Below, one piece after another: positions 44,246-53,485 of a stretch of DNA of 64,000 bases. The first letter of the stretch is position 1, and each line of letters begins with the position of its first letter. The notes beneath the pieces are model-generated. The model worked only from the letters and a program-made list of their open reading frames with translations. It had not been told where the DNA came from and searched no databases. The DNA is taken from the NCBI GenBank assembly GCA_026913215.1, contig JAPTYK010000002.1, positions 62,001 through 126,000 on the forward strand, given 5' to 3'. The translations under genes and the position numbers were made by a program. Source of the stretch: Streptomyces diastatochromogenes (GTDB taxonomy: Bacteria > Actinomycetota > Actinomycetes > Streptomycetales > Streptomycetaceae).

Positions 44246-44485
44246 ATGTACGAGTGGCTCAGGGAAACGCTGGTGGACAGGCTCAAGCTGCCGGCGGACG
44301 CCGTGACCGCCGAGGCGACGTTGGACGAGGCGGGGGTGGACTCCCTGGCCGTGACCGAACTGGCCATGATCGCCCAGGAGGAGCGGGGCGTCGTGGTCGA
44401 CGAGGACGAACTCGCCGCGTGCCCGACGGTCGGGGCGGTGGCAGAGCTGCTCGAACAGCGCCGTCAGCAGCCCGTCGCCCGGTGA
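44246..44485 (+). CDS. acyl carrier protein
   Basis: 79 residues from ATG 44246. The 4'-phosphopantetheine site is AGVDSLAVTELAM, with Ser33 in the DSL motif. Acidic four-helix pattern throughout. First gene of a four-gene coupled operon (ACP, KAS III, acyltransferase, PlsC), so it most likely carries the acyl chain made by the neighbouring KAS III rather than serving primary fatty-acid synthesis. Confidence 0.9.
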   Translation: MYEWLRETLVDRLKLPADAVTAEATLDEAGVDSLAVTELAMIAQEERGVVVDEDELAACPTVGAVAELLEQRRQQPVAR

Positions 44486-45501
44486 CGGCCGTACGGAACG
44501 GCAGCGCTCCGGCGGCGGTGCTGTGCGGCCTCGGCTCATGGCTGCCGCCCAAGGTGGTGCCCAACGCCGAGGTCGCGGAACGGCTCGGGGTGACCGACGA
44601 CTGGATTCACCAGCGCACGGGGGTGCGCAGCAGGCGCTGGGTGGAGCCGGGGACGGCGACCATCGCCATGGCGGTGGAGGCCGGGGCGCTGGCCCTCAAG
44701 TCGCAGGGGCACGGGCAGGTCGACGCCGTGCTGTTGGCGACGGCGACGCCCGACCGGTTGATCCCTTCGTGCGCGCCCGAGATCGCCTCGCGGCTCGGGC
44801 TGACGGGTGTGGCCGCGCTCGATCTCGGCGCGGCCTGTGCCGGGTTCGTGTACGCCCTGTCGGTGGCCGCAGGCCATATCGCCGCCGGAACGGCGGAGCG
44901 GGTCCTCGTGATCGGGGCGGACACGATGTCCGCCGTCACCGATCCCGTGGACCGGACGACCGCCGCGATCTTCGGCGACGGCGCGGGAGCTGCCGTGCTG
45001 CGGGCGGGGCACGCCGACGAGCCGGGAGCCCTCGGGCCGTTCGTACTGGGCAGCGACGGATCCGGCGCGGGTCTGCTGGGCACCCGTGGGAGGTCTCGTA
45101 CCCGGTACGACTACACCGCCGACGAACCGCGCCCCTACGTGCGCATGGACGGACGGCAGGTCTTCCGGCACGCGGTCGAGCGAATGGGCGCGGCCATCGG
45201 CGAAGCCGCCGACAGGCGCGGCTGGGAGCTGCCCGCCGTCGACCGCGTCGCGATCCACCAGGCGAACGCGCGCATCTGCCAGGCGCTGTCGACCCGGCTC
45301 GCCGTGCCGGAGGAACGCTGGCTCGCGAACATCGAGCAGGTCGCCAACACGTCCTCGGCCTCGGTGCCGCTGCTGCTGGACCACTCCGTCCGGGACGGTT
45401 CCCTCGCGCCCGGCGCCCGCCTGGTGATCGCGGCGTTCGGCGCCGGCCTCACCTGGGGGTCCACCACCGTCGTGTGGCCCGAACTGACGTCGGGCGAATG
45501 A
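44482..45501 (+). CDS. 3-oxoacyl-ACP synthase III-like condensing enzyme
   Basis: 339 residues; GTG start overlaps the ACP stop (GTGA). FabH fold: VLCGLGSWLPPKVVPNAEVAERLGVTDDWIHQRTGVRSR, with catalytic Cys in LDLGAACAGFVYAL (about residue 119), His in VAIHQANARI (about 259) and Asn in VANTSSASVPL (about 289), all present, so a condensation-competent KAS III rather than an acyl-transferring variant. Joins an acyl-CoA starter to malonyl-ACP. Confidence 0.92.
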   Translation: MTAVRNGSAPAAVLCGLGSWLPPKVVPNAEVAERLGVTDDWIHQRTGVRSRRWVEPGTATIAMAVEAGALALKSQGHGQVDAVLLATATPDRLIPSCAPEIASRLGLTGVAALDLGAACAGFVYALSVAAGHIAAGTAERVLVIGADTMSAVTDPVDRTTAAIFGDGAGAAVLRAGHADEPGALGPFVLGSDGSGAGLLGTRGRSRTRYDYTADEPRPYVRMDGRQVFRHAVERMGAAIGEAADRRGWELPAVDRVAIHQANARICQALSTRLAVPEERWLANIEQVANTSSASVPLLLDHSVRDGSLAPGARLVIAAFGAGLTWGSTTVVWPELTSGE

Positions 45502-45511
45502 GAGGACGGAC

Positions 45512-46849
45512 ATGACCGAGGGAGTCGTGGCCTATCCGGCGCTCGACCGGACGATCCGTGAGATGGAGGAGTCCGTCCACTACCTGCACATCGGCGCGGC
45601 CATGGAAATGCGGGGCGCGGCTCCTGGCGTCGAGTCGGTGGTGGAGCATGTGCGACGGCGCCTTCCCCTGCTGCCGCCGTTGGCCGGCTGCGGCGACCAT
45701 CTCGCCGATCACGTGCGTCGACTGCCCGTGCCGGGCTGCCGCTCGGGTGACTGGGCACGGGCTTACGACGCCTTGGTCAACATGCCGGCGTCTGTATCTG
45801 GGTCTGCGTCTGCGTCTGTATCCGCGTCCGCGTCTGTATCCGCGTCCGCGTCTGCGTCTGCGTCTGTGTCCGAGACCGCGTCTGTGTCCGAGACCGCGTC
45901 CGCGTCCGCGTGTGCGGAACTGCCGTGGGGCGTATGGCTGGTCCCCGGCGAGGACGGGGACGGCCATCTCCTTTGCTACCGCGCCCACCACGCGCTCCAC
46001 GACGGGGTCAGCGTGATGCGGCTGGTCCGCCTGCTGTTCTCGCTCACCGAACCCGTGGCGGCCTCCTCGACGGTGGAACGCCGCAAGGAACCCCCCGCCC
46101 TCGGCGCGCGCGTCGGCGGGCGTCTGCGCACAGCCGCGGACTCCTCCCGTCTGCTGGCGCGGGCGCCGCGACGGCCTCTGCTGCCCGGAGCGCCCGACAA
46201 CCGGCGTGTGCTGAGCTCGGCGGTCGTGCCGGTGGCACGTCTCCGTGAGGCGGCGCGATCGCTGGGGTGCTCGGTCCTGGACGTACACGTCGCCGCCCTG
46301 ACCCGGGTGGCGGAGGCGGCCGATCCCACGGGCTGGACGGCGGAGGGCAGGCGGGCCCGTGGCATCGTCCTCCCCGTGTCCCTGGACCAGGTCGGTGCGG
46401 TCCCCTACGTCGGAAACCGCTTCGCCCTGGCCCTGGTCGACCTCCCCTGGGACCGGAGCGATCTCGGCGAACGCGCCAGGATCGTCGCCGACCGCACCCG
46501 GCGGCTGAAGGATCCCGGGGTCCGCTGGGCCATGGGGCGGGCCATGGGGAGACTCGGCGTCGGCGGTGTCCGGGCGCTCTCCGGGCGGGTGTTCGCACGG
46601 GCCGGCATGCAGACGACCGTCGTGGGCTTCACCGCCGACATCGGCTTCGCCGGCCGCCGGGCCGACCGCTTCACCAACCTGAACTGCCTTCCGGCCCCCT
46701 TCCCGTACCAGTCGGCGCTCACCCTGTGGCGCGACGAGGCCGTCTGCTCCTTCACGGCGGACACGGCGCTGCCGACGGCCGAGAAGCTGGCCGACCTGTG
46801 GCTCCAGGCGGTCGACGTCCTCGCCCCGACCACCCCTTCCGCCTCATGA
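45512..46849 (+). CDS. WS/DGAT-like (wax ester synthase / condensation-fold) acyltransferase
   Basis: 445 residues. The catalytic motif HHxxxDG is at residues 159-165 (AHHALHDGVS), and the second half has LPVSLD...YVGNRFALALVDLPW and NLNCLPAPFPYQSALTLW, as in WS/DGAT-type enzymes that esterify acyl groups to alcohols or diglycerides. Just before the motif, residues about 95-135 are a Ser/Ala/Val low-complexity insertion. Ends in an ATGA overlap with plsC. Confidence 0.8.
   Translation: MTEGVVAYPALDRTIREMEESVHYLHIGAAMEMRGAAPGVESVVEHVRRRLPLLPPLAGCGDHLADHVRRLPVPGCRSGDWARAYDALVNMPASVSGSASASVSASASVSASASASASVSETASVSETASASACAELPWGVWLVPGEDGDGHLLCYRAHHALHDGVSVMRLVRLLFSLTEPVAASSTVERRKEPPALGARVGGRLRTAADSSRLLARAPRRPLLPGAPDNRRVLSSAVVPVARLREAARSLGCSVLDVHVAALTRVAEAADPTGWTAEGRRARGIVLPVSLDQVGAVPYVGNRFALALVDLPWDRSDLGERARIVADRTRRLKDPGVRWAMGRAMGRLGVGGVRALSGRVFARAGMQTTVVGFTADIGFAGRRADRFTNLNCLPAPFPYQSALTLWRDEAVCSFTADTALPTAEKLADLWLQAVDVLAPTTPSAS
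45796..45911. repeat. 6-bp in-frame repeat (tctgcg/tccgcg) in the acyltransferase gene
   Basis: Encodes SVSASASVSASASASA-type sequence. The codons use T more than the surrounding gene. Interrupts the N-terminal half between LVNMP and AELPWGVWLV. Confidence 0.85.
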
Positions 46850-47580
46850 CGCCCCGACCGCCGCACCTCACCTACGGCACCGTGCGCGCCGCCATGCGCC
46901 TGATCGCCCGCACCCACTGCCCCGTGACGGTCACGGGCGCCGAGCACATCCCGGCCACCGGGCCCGTCCTCCTGGCGGGGAACCACCTCGCCGTCTGCGA
47001 CACCCTCTTCCTCTACGCGGCGGTCCCCCGCAGGGTCGTCGTCCTCGGCAAGGAGGAGTACTTCACCCGCCCCGGCATCAGAGGACGGCTGCTGGCGCAG
47101 CACTACCGCCGCCTCGGCGTCCTGCCGGTGGACCGGTACGGCGGGCCGGCGGCCGGACGTGCCGTCCTGGACACGGGCCGCGAGGTCCTGGACGACGGCG
47201 GGCTCCTCGCGCTCTACCCGGAAGGCACGCGGTCACCCGACGGCAGGCTCTACCGAGGCCGTCCGGGGGCCGCCGCCCTCGCCCTCATCAGCGGCGCCCC
47301 CCTCGTCCCCTTCGGCATCAGCGGCACCGACCGTGTGCAGCCCATCGGCACCACCCGGCTGCGGTCCCACCCCGTACGGATCAGCTTCGGACCGCCGCTC
47401 GCCGGCCCGGCCCACGATCACGAGCGCCGCGCCGACGGCTTCCCGGCCACGGCGGCACTGCGGGAGACCACGCTCGACCTCATGCGCCGCATCGCCGACC
47501 TGTCCGGGCAGGAGTTCGTCGACCTGCCGGCCCCTCGCAAGGCGTCCCCGGCCTGGTGCTCACCCCACCAGCAGGGCTGA
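46846..47580 (+). CDS. 1-acyl-sn-glycerol-3-phosphate acyltransferase (PlsC) family
   Basis: 244 residues; ATG overlaps the preceding stop. Motif I NHLAVCDTLFL (usual NHxSxxD, here with H and D present), motif III LYPEGTRSPDG, and VPFGISGTDRVQP. A membrane-associated acyltransferase. In this operon it may finish or remodel the lipid made by ACP, KAS III and the WS/DGAT-like enzyme. Confidence 0.88.
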   Translation: MTPRPPHLTYGTVRAAMRLIARTHCPVTVTGAEHIPATGPVLLAGNHLAVCDTLFLYAAVPRRVVVLGKEEYFTRPGIRGRLLAQHYRRLGVLPVDRYGGPAAGRAVLDTGREVLDDGGLLALYPEGTRSPDGRLYRGRPGAAALALISGAPLVPFGISGTDRVQPIGTTRLRSHPVRISFGPPLAGPAHDHERRADGFPATAALRETTLDLMRRIADLSGQEFVDLPAPRKASPAWCSPHQQG

Positions 47581-48195
47581 CTCCGTCCGGTCCCCGATCT
47601 CCTTCCCGGCCCACGACAGCACGCGCCAGCCGGCCGCCGGGGTGCCCTCCACCACGACGACACCGGTGTTGGGCACCTCGTTCTCCAGGGCGAACCCGAT
47701 GCAGACGTTGTCCGTTCGCGCCGCCGCCCAGATCCTGATCGCCGTGCCGTGCGTCACCAGCGCGGCGACGCGGGCCCCGCAGTCCGCCGCCTCGGCCATC
47801 ACCGCGTCGAAACGGCCGAGGAACTCCCTCCCGTCGGACGCCCCCGGCATCGGTACCTCGGGACGCCCGCAGGCCCACGCCGAGGCGACCGCCGCGTACC
47901 GGCTGACGTCGTCCCCCGACGTACTCAGCTCCCACACACCCGCCTCCAGCTCCCGGAGACCCCCACGCACCGACGGACGCAGCCCGAGCGCCGAGCACAG
48001 CGGCCCCGCCGTCTGACGCGTCCGGGTGAGAGGCGAGACGAACACCGCTCCGACCGGTTCCTCCCGCAGCACGTCGACCAGCCCGTCGGCCTGCCGGTGG
48101 CCCACCTCCGTCAGGGGAGACCCGGGGGCCGCCGTGTCGAGGGCGCCCGTCAGGTTCGCGGCCGTCTGGCCGTGGCGGATCAACAACAGGCGCAT
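47560..48195 (-). CDS. histidine phosphatase family protein
   Basis: 211 residues from ATG 48195 (GGGGAG upstream; GTG 48201 is possible). RHG motif in LLLIRHGQTAANLTGAL, the second His in ALVTHGTAIRIW, and the Arg in SPLTRTRQTA are those of phosphoglycerate-mutase-like phosphatases. Its 3' end overlaps the convergent plsC by 21 bases. Confidence 0.88.
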   Translation of the reverse strand: MRLLLIRHGQTAANLTGALDTAAPGSPLTEVGHRQADGLVDVLREEPVGAVFVSPLTRTRQTAGPLCSALGLRPSVRGGLRELEAGVWELSTSGDDVSRYAAVASAWACGRPEVPMPGASDGREFLGRFDAVMAEAADCGARVAALVTHGTAIRIWAAARTDNVCIGFALENEVPNTGVVVVEGTPAAGWRVLSWAGKEIGDRTESALLVG

Positions 48196-48284
48196 CTGCA
48201 CTCCCCAGGCAATCGGCCACGATGAGGCCGCTCATCTCCTCAACGCCACCCATGGCGCCGGACGTAGCGCCCCACGTGGGGAAT

Positions 48285-49127
48285 TCACCCGGACAGGCGG
48301 GAGGCTTCCCCGGGCCCCGGGGCGAGAAGCCGCCGCAGCGACGTCGGCGTGTGGCCCAGGTAGTGGCGCATGGTCCGGGTCAGGTGGGCCTGGTCGGAGA
48401 ACCCCAGGTCTGCGGCAAGGGCGGCGAGGCTCTCCTCGCCCGCGTCCAGACGATCGAGGGCACGGCCGACACGGACCCGGTTGCGGTAACGGGTCAGAGA
48501 AACCCCCAGCTCCCGCGTGAAGGCACGGCTCAGACGGTAGGGCGAGACGCCGAGCAGCTCCGCCAGGGGCAGCAGCCCCTCGGAGGCGGGGTGGGCCTCA
48601 CCGATCACCTGCCGGGCCGCGGCGACGAGCGGCCCCTCGTCCCGACCGGGGCGCTCGCCGACCGGGACGGCTCCGTCGACGGCCTGGGCGACGGTGGCGG
48701 AGAGCAGCCCGAGAAGTTCCTCGGTCACCGCGTGCTCCACGTCACCGGTACGAGCGGACGCGAGCAGGCGGCGGTGGGCCAGGTCGAGACGGGCATCCAC
48801 GTACACGCTCGGTCGGGCCGGGCGTGCGTCCTCACCGGCCACGGCCCGCCACAGCGCGGGCGTCAGACTGATCGAGGTGCACTCGTCACCCCCGGCCGCC
48901 GGGTGCGCGAAGCGCTCTTCCTCACCCGGCACACCGACGTAGGCCGTCGTCGGATCGACCTCGGCCGGGACACCGCCCACCCGTCTGCGGAACCGACCGC
49001 GCCGCACGAGCACCACCCGGTAGTCCTCACGCACCTCTGTCCGCGACCAGCGGGCATGGTCGTCCCGACAGCTCACCGCGGTGACGCGGAAGTCGGGCCG
49101 GGCGGCGAGGACGCGAGTGGTGAGCAC
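48285..49127 (-). CDS. AraC-family transcriptional regulator
   Basis: 280 residues, GTG 49127. N-terminal cupin-type sensor (YRVVLVRRGRFRRRVGGVPAEVDPTTAYVGVPGEEERFAHP), C-terminal double HTH (LAELLGVSPYRLSRAFTRELGVSLTRYRNRVRV and LAALAADLGFSDQAHLTRTMRHYLGHTP). No target is apparent from position. Confidence 0.88.
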   Translation of the reverse strand: MLTTRVLAARPDFRVTAVSCRDDHARWSRTEVREDYRVVLVRRGRFRRRVGGVPAEVDPTTAYVGVPGEEERFAHPAAGGDECTSISLTPALWRAVAGEDARPARPSVYVDARLDLAHRRLLASARTGDVEHAVTEELLGLLSATVAQAVDGAVPVGERPGRDEGPLVAAARQVIGEAHPASEGLLPLAELLGVSPYRLSRAFTRELGVSLTRYRNRVRVGRALDRLDAGEESLAALAADLGFSDQAHLTRTMRHYLGHTPTSLRRLLAPGPGEASRLSG

Positions 49128-49249
49128 CCTTCGACGCTACGCCGGGGGTCTGACAGTGATACTCGTAGCGGGTTCCGGTGGTCGTGGCTCAGGGTCTGAC
49201 TGACATCCTGCTGGGCTGTCCTTCGATTGTTCTGTTGTTCTGTCCGGCT

Positions 49250-49805
49250 GCCGGGAACCCGTTCTCCACGGCTCCGGCCAGGTGGAGCACGACCTGATAG
49301 GGGCTTGGCCAGAGGCCCCTCAATGTCCTGTCCGACCCACCCGGCCGACGTCACCTCCAGCGGTCTCGGGTTTACCCGTGCTGCCCTCCGCGCGGGCCTG
49401 ACCGTGGTTGAGGTCAACCGGCCCGACAAGGCCGAGCGGCGCCGGATCGGCAAGTCCGATTCCACCGACGCCTACGCCGCCGCCCGCGCCGCGCTGTCCG
49501 GCCGGGCATCGGTGATCCCCAAGGACGACAACGTCAGCGGCATGCGCGCCCTCCACAACGCCGCCCGGTCCGCCGTCAAGGCCCGCACTGCCGCCCTGAA
49601 CCAGATCGCGCACATCCTCATCACCGCCCCGGACGACATCCGTGTCAAGTACACCGCCCCGCGCGGCAAGACCCAGGTCGATGCCATCTCCCGGCTTCGT
49701 TCCATCGGCGACGGACCGCGTGTCGCCCTCCTGACCGCGCTGAAGACCCTCGCCCGCCGGGTCCAGGCCCTGAGCGCGGAACACGACACCCTCACCGCCG
49801 CCTGA
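49250..49805 (+). pseudogene. IS110-family transposase remnant
   Basis: The segment AGLTVVEVNRPDKAERRRIGKSDSTDAYAAARAALSGRA, then SAVKARTAALNQIAHILITAP, is the central part of IS110 DEDD transposases. The N-terminal catalytic residues are missing: the typical IS110 leader (near 49285-49330) joins directly to codon about 55. The C-terminal Ser-containing domain is also lost after 49805. Confidence 0.8.
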
Positions 49806-49848
49806 CCCCCGGCACTCCAGCAACTCATCGGTCCCGAGACGTGACGTC

Positions 49849-50259
49849 ATGGATGATGAGGCGATGTTCGTTCGTACGGAGAGCCTGCCGCGCACCCCGC
49901 AGCAGCACATGACAGTACGGGTTCACACCCCCATCGGAAGCGCCGTGGTGCTCTGGCACGGTGATCCGCGAGAAGCGGACGGCCGGCATCTCATCGAATG
50001 GACCGTCGACGAGGACATCTCCTGGGGCCAGAACACCCAGCCGGCCGCTGCCGCCGAACCGGAACTCCGGCAGGAAGGCGACCGGGTGATCATGAGTGGC
50101 CGCCTCCACCTGACCGACGACGGCGCTGCCTCCCTCCAGATGGGCCACTGGCCCGTGCTCATCGATCTGGCCTCACCCATCCCCAGCGGCCTGGACGGTT
50201 CCTGGGTGCAGATCAGCGTCGGATCGGAAAGCGTCGCCCTGCACCCCTACCAAACCTGA
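49849..50259 (+). CDS. hypothetical protein
   Basis: 136 residues. Beta-rich (TVRVHTPIGSAVVLWHGDP, HLIEWTVDEDISWG, RVIMSGRLHLTDDGAASLQMG), soluble, no motif I recognise. Follows the IS110 remnant; base composition is like its neighbours. Confidence 0.55.
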   Translation: MDDEAMFVRTESLPRTPQQHMTVRVHTPIGSAVVLWHGDPREADGRHLIEWTVDEDISWGQNTQPAAAAEPELRQEGDRVIMSGRLHLTDDGAASLQMGHWPVLIDLASPIPSGLDGSWVQISVGSESVALHPYQT

Positions 50260-50410
50260 CCGGGCCACTCTCAGGTTCTCGGCAACCCTTGACCGCCAAG
50301 AGGAGCATCAACGGCCCCGCCGCAAGGATGTTCAAGACCGGGACGGGGCGCGGCGAGCAGGGTGAGCGGTGTCGCACAGCATTCCGTACCGCACTTGAGG
50401 AGTTGCCGTC

Positions 50411-50773
50411 ATGTCCGCTCTCGCGCAGATCAGCACCATCGTCATCGATTGTGGTGACCCGGTCCGGCTCGCCGAGTTCTACAGCGGGGTCACCGGCTGG
50501 GAGATCACCTACAGCGGTGAGGAGTACGCCTCCCTGGCGGGCGGGGAGCAGCCCGGCCTGGCGTTCGTACGCGTCGAGGGGTACGAGGCCCCGACCTGGC
50601 CCGAGGGCGCCAAGCACGTCCACCTCGACCTCACGGTCGCCGACCTGGAGGAGGCGGCCGGCCGCATGCTCGCCCTCGGGGCGTCGAGGCCCGAGTTCCA
50701 GCCCGGCAAGGACCAGTGGGTCGTCCTCACCGACCCCGAGGGGCATCCGTTCTGCCTCGTCACCGGCGCCTGA
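50411..50773 (+). CDS. VOC (glyoxalase/dioxygenase) superfamily protein
   Basis: 120 residues, one double beta-alpha-beta-beta-beta unit pair: ISTIVIDCGDPVRLAEFYSGVTGWEI and HVHLDLTVADLEEAAGRMLALGA, ending LTDPEGHPFCLVTG. The metal-ligand positions (His in HVHLDL, Glu in DPEG) are present. Often resistance or isomerase enzymes; substrate unknown. Confidence 0.85.
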   Translation: MSALAQISTIVIDCGDPVRLAEFYSGVTGWEITYSGEEYASLAGGEQPGLAFVRVEGYEAPTWPEGAKHVHLDLTVADLEEAAGRMLALGASRPEFQPGKDQWVVLTDPEGHPFCLVTGA

Positions 50774-50799
50774 CGTACCCCCCCAGAGGAGAAGGGCCC

Positions 50800-51429
50800 A
50801 TGGCTCACATCACCAAGGAATTCCTGATCGACAACTCCCCGGAGAACGTCTGGGAGGCCCTGCGCGAGGTCGGAGCCGTGCACCGGCGTCTGGTGCCGGG
50901 CTTCGTCACGGACACCCGCATGGAGGCGGACACCAGGATCGTGACCTTCGCGAACGGCGTGGTCGTGCACGAACTGATCGTCGACATCGACGAGGCGGCC
51001 CGTCGGGTGGCCTACGCGGTGGTCGGCGGCTCGATGGCGCCGAAGCACCACCACGCCTCGATGCAGGTCCTCGCCGACACCGAAGGGCGCAGCCGTTTCG
51101 TCTGGACGATCGACGTGACGCCGGACGAACTCGCCGCCCCCATCGACGAGATGGCCGAGCAGGGCACGCGCATCATGCGGGAGACGCTGCGGGCCGCCCC
51201 GGGCCCGGCGGGGCTGAGGGCCGCCCGGGCCCGGCGGGCGGGTAGGAAGCTCGGGGCGGGTTGCCGTCCGTATCGCCGGGGAGAGTGCGCGCGGCCAGGC
51301 CCTACGAGGGGAGCTGGACGTACTCGAAGACGGCGCCGTCCGGATGGCGGGCGATCATGCGGTGGCCGTTGGGGCCGGGGGCCGGGCCGTCGAGGATCCG
51401 GCCGCCCGCCCGGTGCAGGGCGGTCGTGA
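50800..51429 (+). CDS. SRPBCC-family protein, C-terminus uncertain
   Basis: ATG 50800 after AGAGGAG. ITKEFLIDNSPENVWEALREVGAVHRRLVPGFVTDTRM and VDIDEAARRVAYAVVGG...FVWTIDVTPDELAAPIDEMAEQG fit the START-like/SRPBCC fold, a hydrophobic ligand pocket. The family normally ends about residue 140; here an Arg/Gly-rich frame runs on through a G/C repeat and overlaps the convergent gene. One missing base near 51190 would give a stop at about 51245. Confidence 0.75.
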   Translation: MAHITKEFLIDNSPENVWEALREVGAVHRRLVPGFVTDTRMEADTRIVTFANGVVVHELIVDIDEAARRVAYAVVGGSMAPKHHHASMQVLADTEGRSRFVWTIDVTPDELAAPIDEMAEQGTRIMRETLRAAPGPAGLRAARARRAGRKLGAGCRPYRRGECARPGPTRGAGRTRRRRRPDGGRSCGGRWGRGPGRRGSGRPPGAGRS

Positions 51430-51649
51430 CCGGGTTCAGGTCGCGGACCACGAGGGTGGCGCGGCGGTCGGAGAACTCCGCGGCCTTCTCGCCGGAGAGC
51501 AGGAGGAAGGGGCTGACGGAGGCGAGGTGGACGCCCGCGTACTGGAAGGTCGAGGCCTCCTCGGTTCCTCCCAGCTCCTGGTAGAAGGGGACGGCGGTGG
51601 CGAGTTCCGGCACGGTGACGCGGGCGATCACTTTGACGATGTTGCTCAC
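51302..51649 (-). CDS. VOC superfamily protein
   Basis: 115 residues from GTG 51649, GGAG upstream. IVKVIARVTVPELATAVPFYQELGG, FLLLSGEKAAEFSDRRATLVVRDLNPVTTALHRAGG, HPDGAVFEYVQL. Single small VOC domain. Follows the P450 gene on the same strand after 62 bases and may be the last gene of that operon. Confidence 0.82.
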   Translation of the reverse strand: MSNIVKVIARVTVPELATAVPFYQELGGTEEASTFQYAGVHLASVSPFLLLSGEKAAEFSDRRATLVVRDLNPVTTALHRAGGRILDGPAPGPNGHRMIARHPDGAVFEYVQLPS

Positions 51650-51711
51650 GCGGGGGCTCCGTTGTGGGGGTGACGTCCAGTGGGTGGGGCGAGGGCGGGG
51701 TGCATGGGTGA

Positions 51712-52989
51712 TCACCAGGTGAGGGGCAGGGCGTGCAGGCCGTAGGTGACGTTCGACCTGCGGAAGGGGACTTCGTCGTACGGAACGGCGCAGCGCATGC
51801 CGGGGAACCTGCGCAGCAGGGCGGGAAGCGCCACGCGCAGTTCGAGCTGGGCCAGCGGGGTGCCGACGCAGTGGTGGACGCCGTGTCCGTAGGCCAGGTG
51901 CGTGCGCGGCGGGCGGGTGAGGTCGAGGACCTCGGGGGACTCGATGCTCTCGGGGTCCCAGTTGGCCGACGGCAGGGACACGAGCACCTGCTCGCCGGCC
52001 CGGAGCAGGACGTCGCCGACGCGCACGTCCTCGGTGGCGGTGCGCAGTTCGCCGTGGTGCGGGATGGTGACGTACCGGACCAGCTCGTCGATGGCCGAGT
52101 CGCACAGATCCGGCCGGTCGCGCAGGACGTCCGCCTGGTCGGGGTGGTGGAGCAGCGCCAGCACGCCCAGGCCCAGCATGTGCGCGGTCGTCTCGTGGCC
52201 GGCGACCAGCAGCAGGTTCCCGATGCCGACGAGTTCCTCGTCGGTGACGGGTTCCCTGGATTCCCCGGATTCCCCGGATTCCCCGGATTTCCTGGACTGC
52301 CTGGATTCCTCGGACTCCCGGATGATGCGTCCCAGCAGATCGTCCCCGGGGTTCCGCCGTTTGGCGCGGACCACCTCGCGCATGCCCGCCCGGAGCGCGT
52401 CGCGTGCCTCGATGAGCTCGGGCAGCGGGGACATGACGTCGGTCATGACCCGGGTGTGGCCGGCGAAGTCGTACGTGCCCTCCGTCGGCAGCCCCAGGAT
52501 GGCGCAGATGATCCGGGACGGGACGGGCAGGGCGAAGGTCGCCATCAGATCGACGGGGTGGGGAGCGGCGGCCATGATCTCCAGGTGCTCCTCCACCACC
52601 GCCTCGACGTACGGCCGGAGCAGGCGCATCCGGCGGGTCGTGAACTCCCGGGTCACCAGCGCCCGCAGCCGGGTGTGCTCGGGCGGGTCCTCCTCGATGA
52701 ACGTGCCCGGCTGGCGGGACTGCAGGGCCTCGCTCAGCCCCTGGTCCCGTGACGGGGGCACCACCACGCCGATGGGCGTGAGCCGACTGCTGAACCGCGG
52801 GTCGGCGAGGACCTGGCGGGCGTCGGCGAACCGGGTGACCAACCACGCCTCAGAGCCGCCGGTGAGCCGGATCCGGGACACGGGTTCCTCACGGCGCAGG
52901 CGGGCGAACTCCGGGTCCGGAGCGAACGGGCACGCCGGGTCCCTGCGGTAGGGCAGGGGCGCCAGGTCGTCCTGGACCTGCGCGCTCAC
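51712..52989 (-). CDS. cytochrome P450
   Basis: 425 residues. I-helix LLLVAGHETTAHML (acid-alcohol pair E-T), ExxR in IDELVRY, heme loop YGHGVHHCVGTPLAQLELRVAL with the Cys ligand, and the substrate-side EEDPPEHTRLRALVTREFT. Typical soluble Streptomyces class I P450 acting on a natural product. An unusual insertion between helices, ESRQSRKSGESGESGESRE, is coded by a nine-base repeat. ATGA overlap with the gene upstream. Confidence 0.95.
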   Translation of the reverse strand: MSAQVQDDLAPLPYRRDPACPFAPDPEFARLRREEPVSRIRLTGGSEAWLVTRFADARQVLADPRFSSRLTPIGVVVPPSRDQGLSEALQSRQPGTFIEEDPPEHTRLRALVTREFTTRRMRLLRPYVEAVVEEHLEIMAAAPHPVDLMATFALPVPSRIICAILGLPTEGTYDFAGHTRVMTDVMSPLPELIEARDALRAGMREVVRAKRRNPGDDLLGRIIRESEESRQSRKSGESGESGESREPVTDEELVGIGNLLLVAGHETTAHMLGLGVLALLHHPDQADVLRDRPDLCDSAIDELVRYVTIPHHGELRTATEDVRVGDVLLRAGEQVLVSLPSANWDPESIESPEVLDLTRPPRTHLAYGHGVHHCVGTPLAQLELRVALPALLRRFPGMRCAVPYDEVPFRRSNVTYGLHALPLTW

Positions 52990-53474
52990 CCGGTCGCCCC
53001 GTCACGGTCGCGGGCCGCCGAGGGCACCGGCACCGTCCAGCGGCAGCCGCGTTCCGCCAGTTCGACGTCGGCGCTGATGCCGAGGTGCGCGGCGGTGCGC
53101 TGGTGGAGGTCGACGCAGAACTCGCACGGCCGGTCCAGGGTCAGGGTGACCCCCCGCCGCGCGGCCTGTTCCCTGTAGTCGAAGATGCCGCAGCGCCGTA
53201 CGTCGAGTTCGGTGCTCTCCGCCGAGGCGCGGGTCTCGGTGTCGGAGCCGTAGACCCCCAGCATCGCGCGCAGCCCGGAGAGCAGGTCCCTGGACTGGTC
53301 GTCCACGTCGGGCAGCCGGTGCCGCATCGCGTCGGAGTTGATCCTGGCCACGTGCTCGGTCCATTCCGGCAGGTTCTCCCGCCCCATGTACCGCTCGATG
53401 GCGGCCTGGGTCCGGAAGTACACCCCGAGGACGAACTCGGCCTTCTCCTTGTCGGTCATCGTGTTCTCGATCAC
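52986..53474 (-). CDS. small Cys-containing protein, possible ATC-hydrolase-like
   Basis: GTG 53474 is chosen for AAGGAAGA seven bases upstream (ATG 53459 is the alternative). About 162 residues: helical N-terminal half (KAEFVLGVYFRTQAAIERYM), then RRCGIFDYREQ, CEFCVDLHQRTAAHLGISAD and ERGCRWTVPV. This Cys pattern recalls L-2-amino-thiazoline-4-carboxylic acid hydrolase-like proteins; a resemblance by eye only. Overlaps the P450 by four bases; starts 11 bases after the ligase stop. Confidence 0.6.
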   Translation of the reverse strand: MIENTMTDKEKAEFVLGVYFRTQAAIERYMGRENLPEWTEHVARINSDAMRHRLPDVDDQSRDLLSGLRAMLGVYGSDTETRASAESTELDVRRCGIFDYREQAARRGVTLTLDRPCEFCVDLHQRTAAHLGISADVELAERGCRWTVPVPSAARDRDGATG

Positions 53475-53485
53475 GACTCTTCCTT

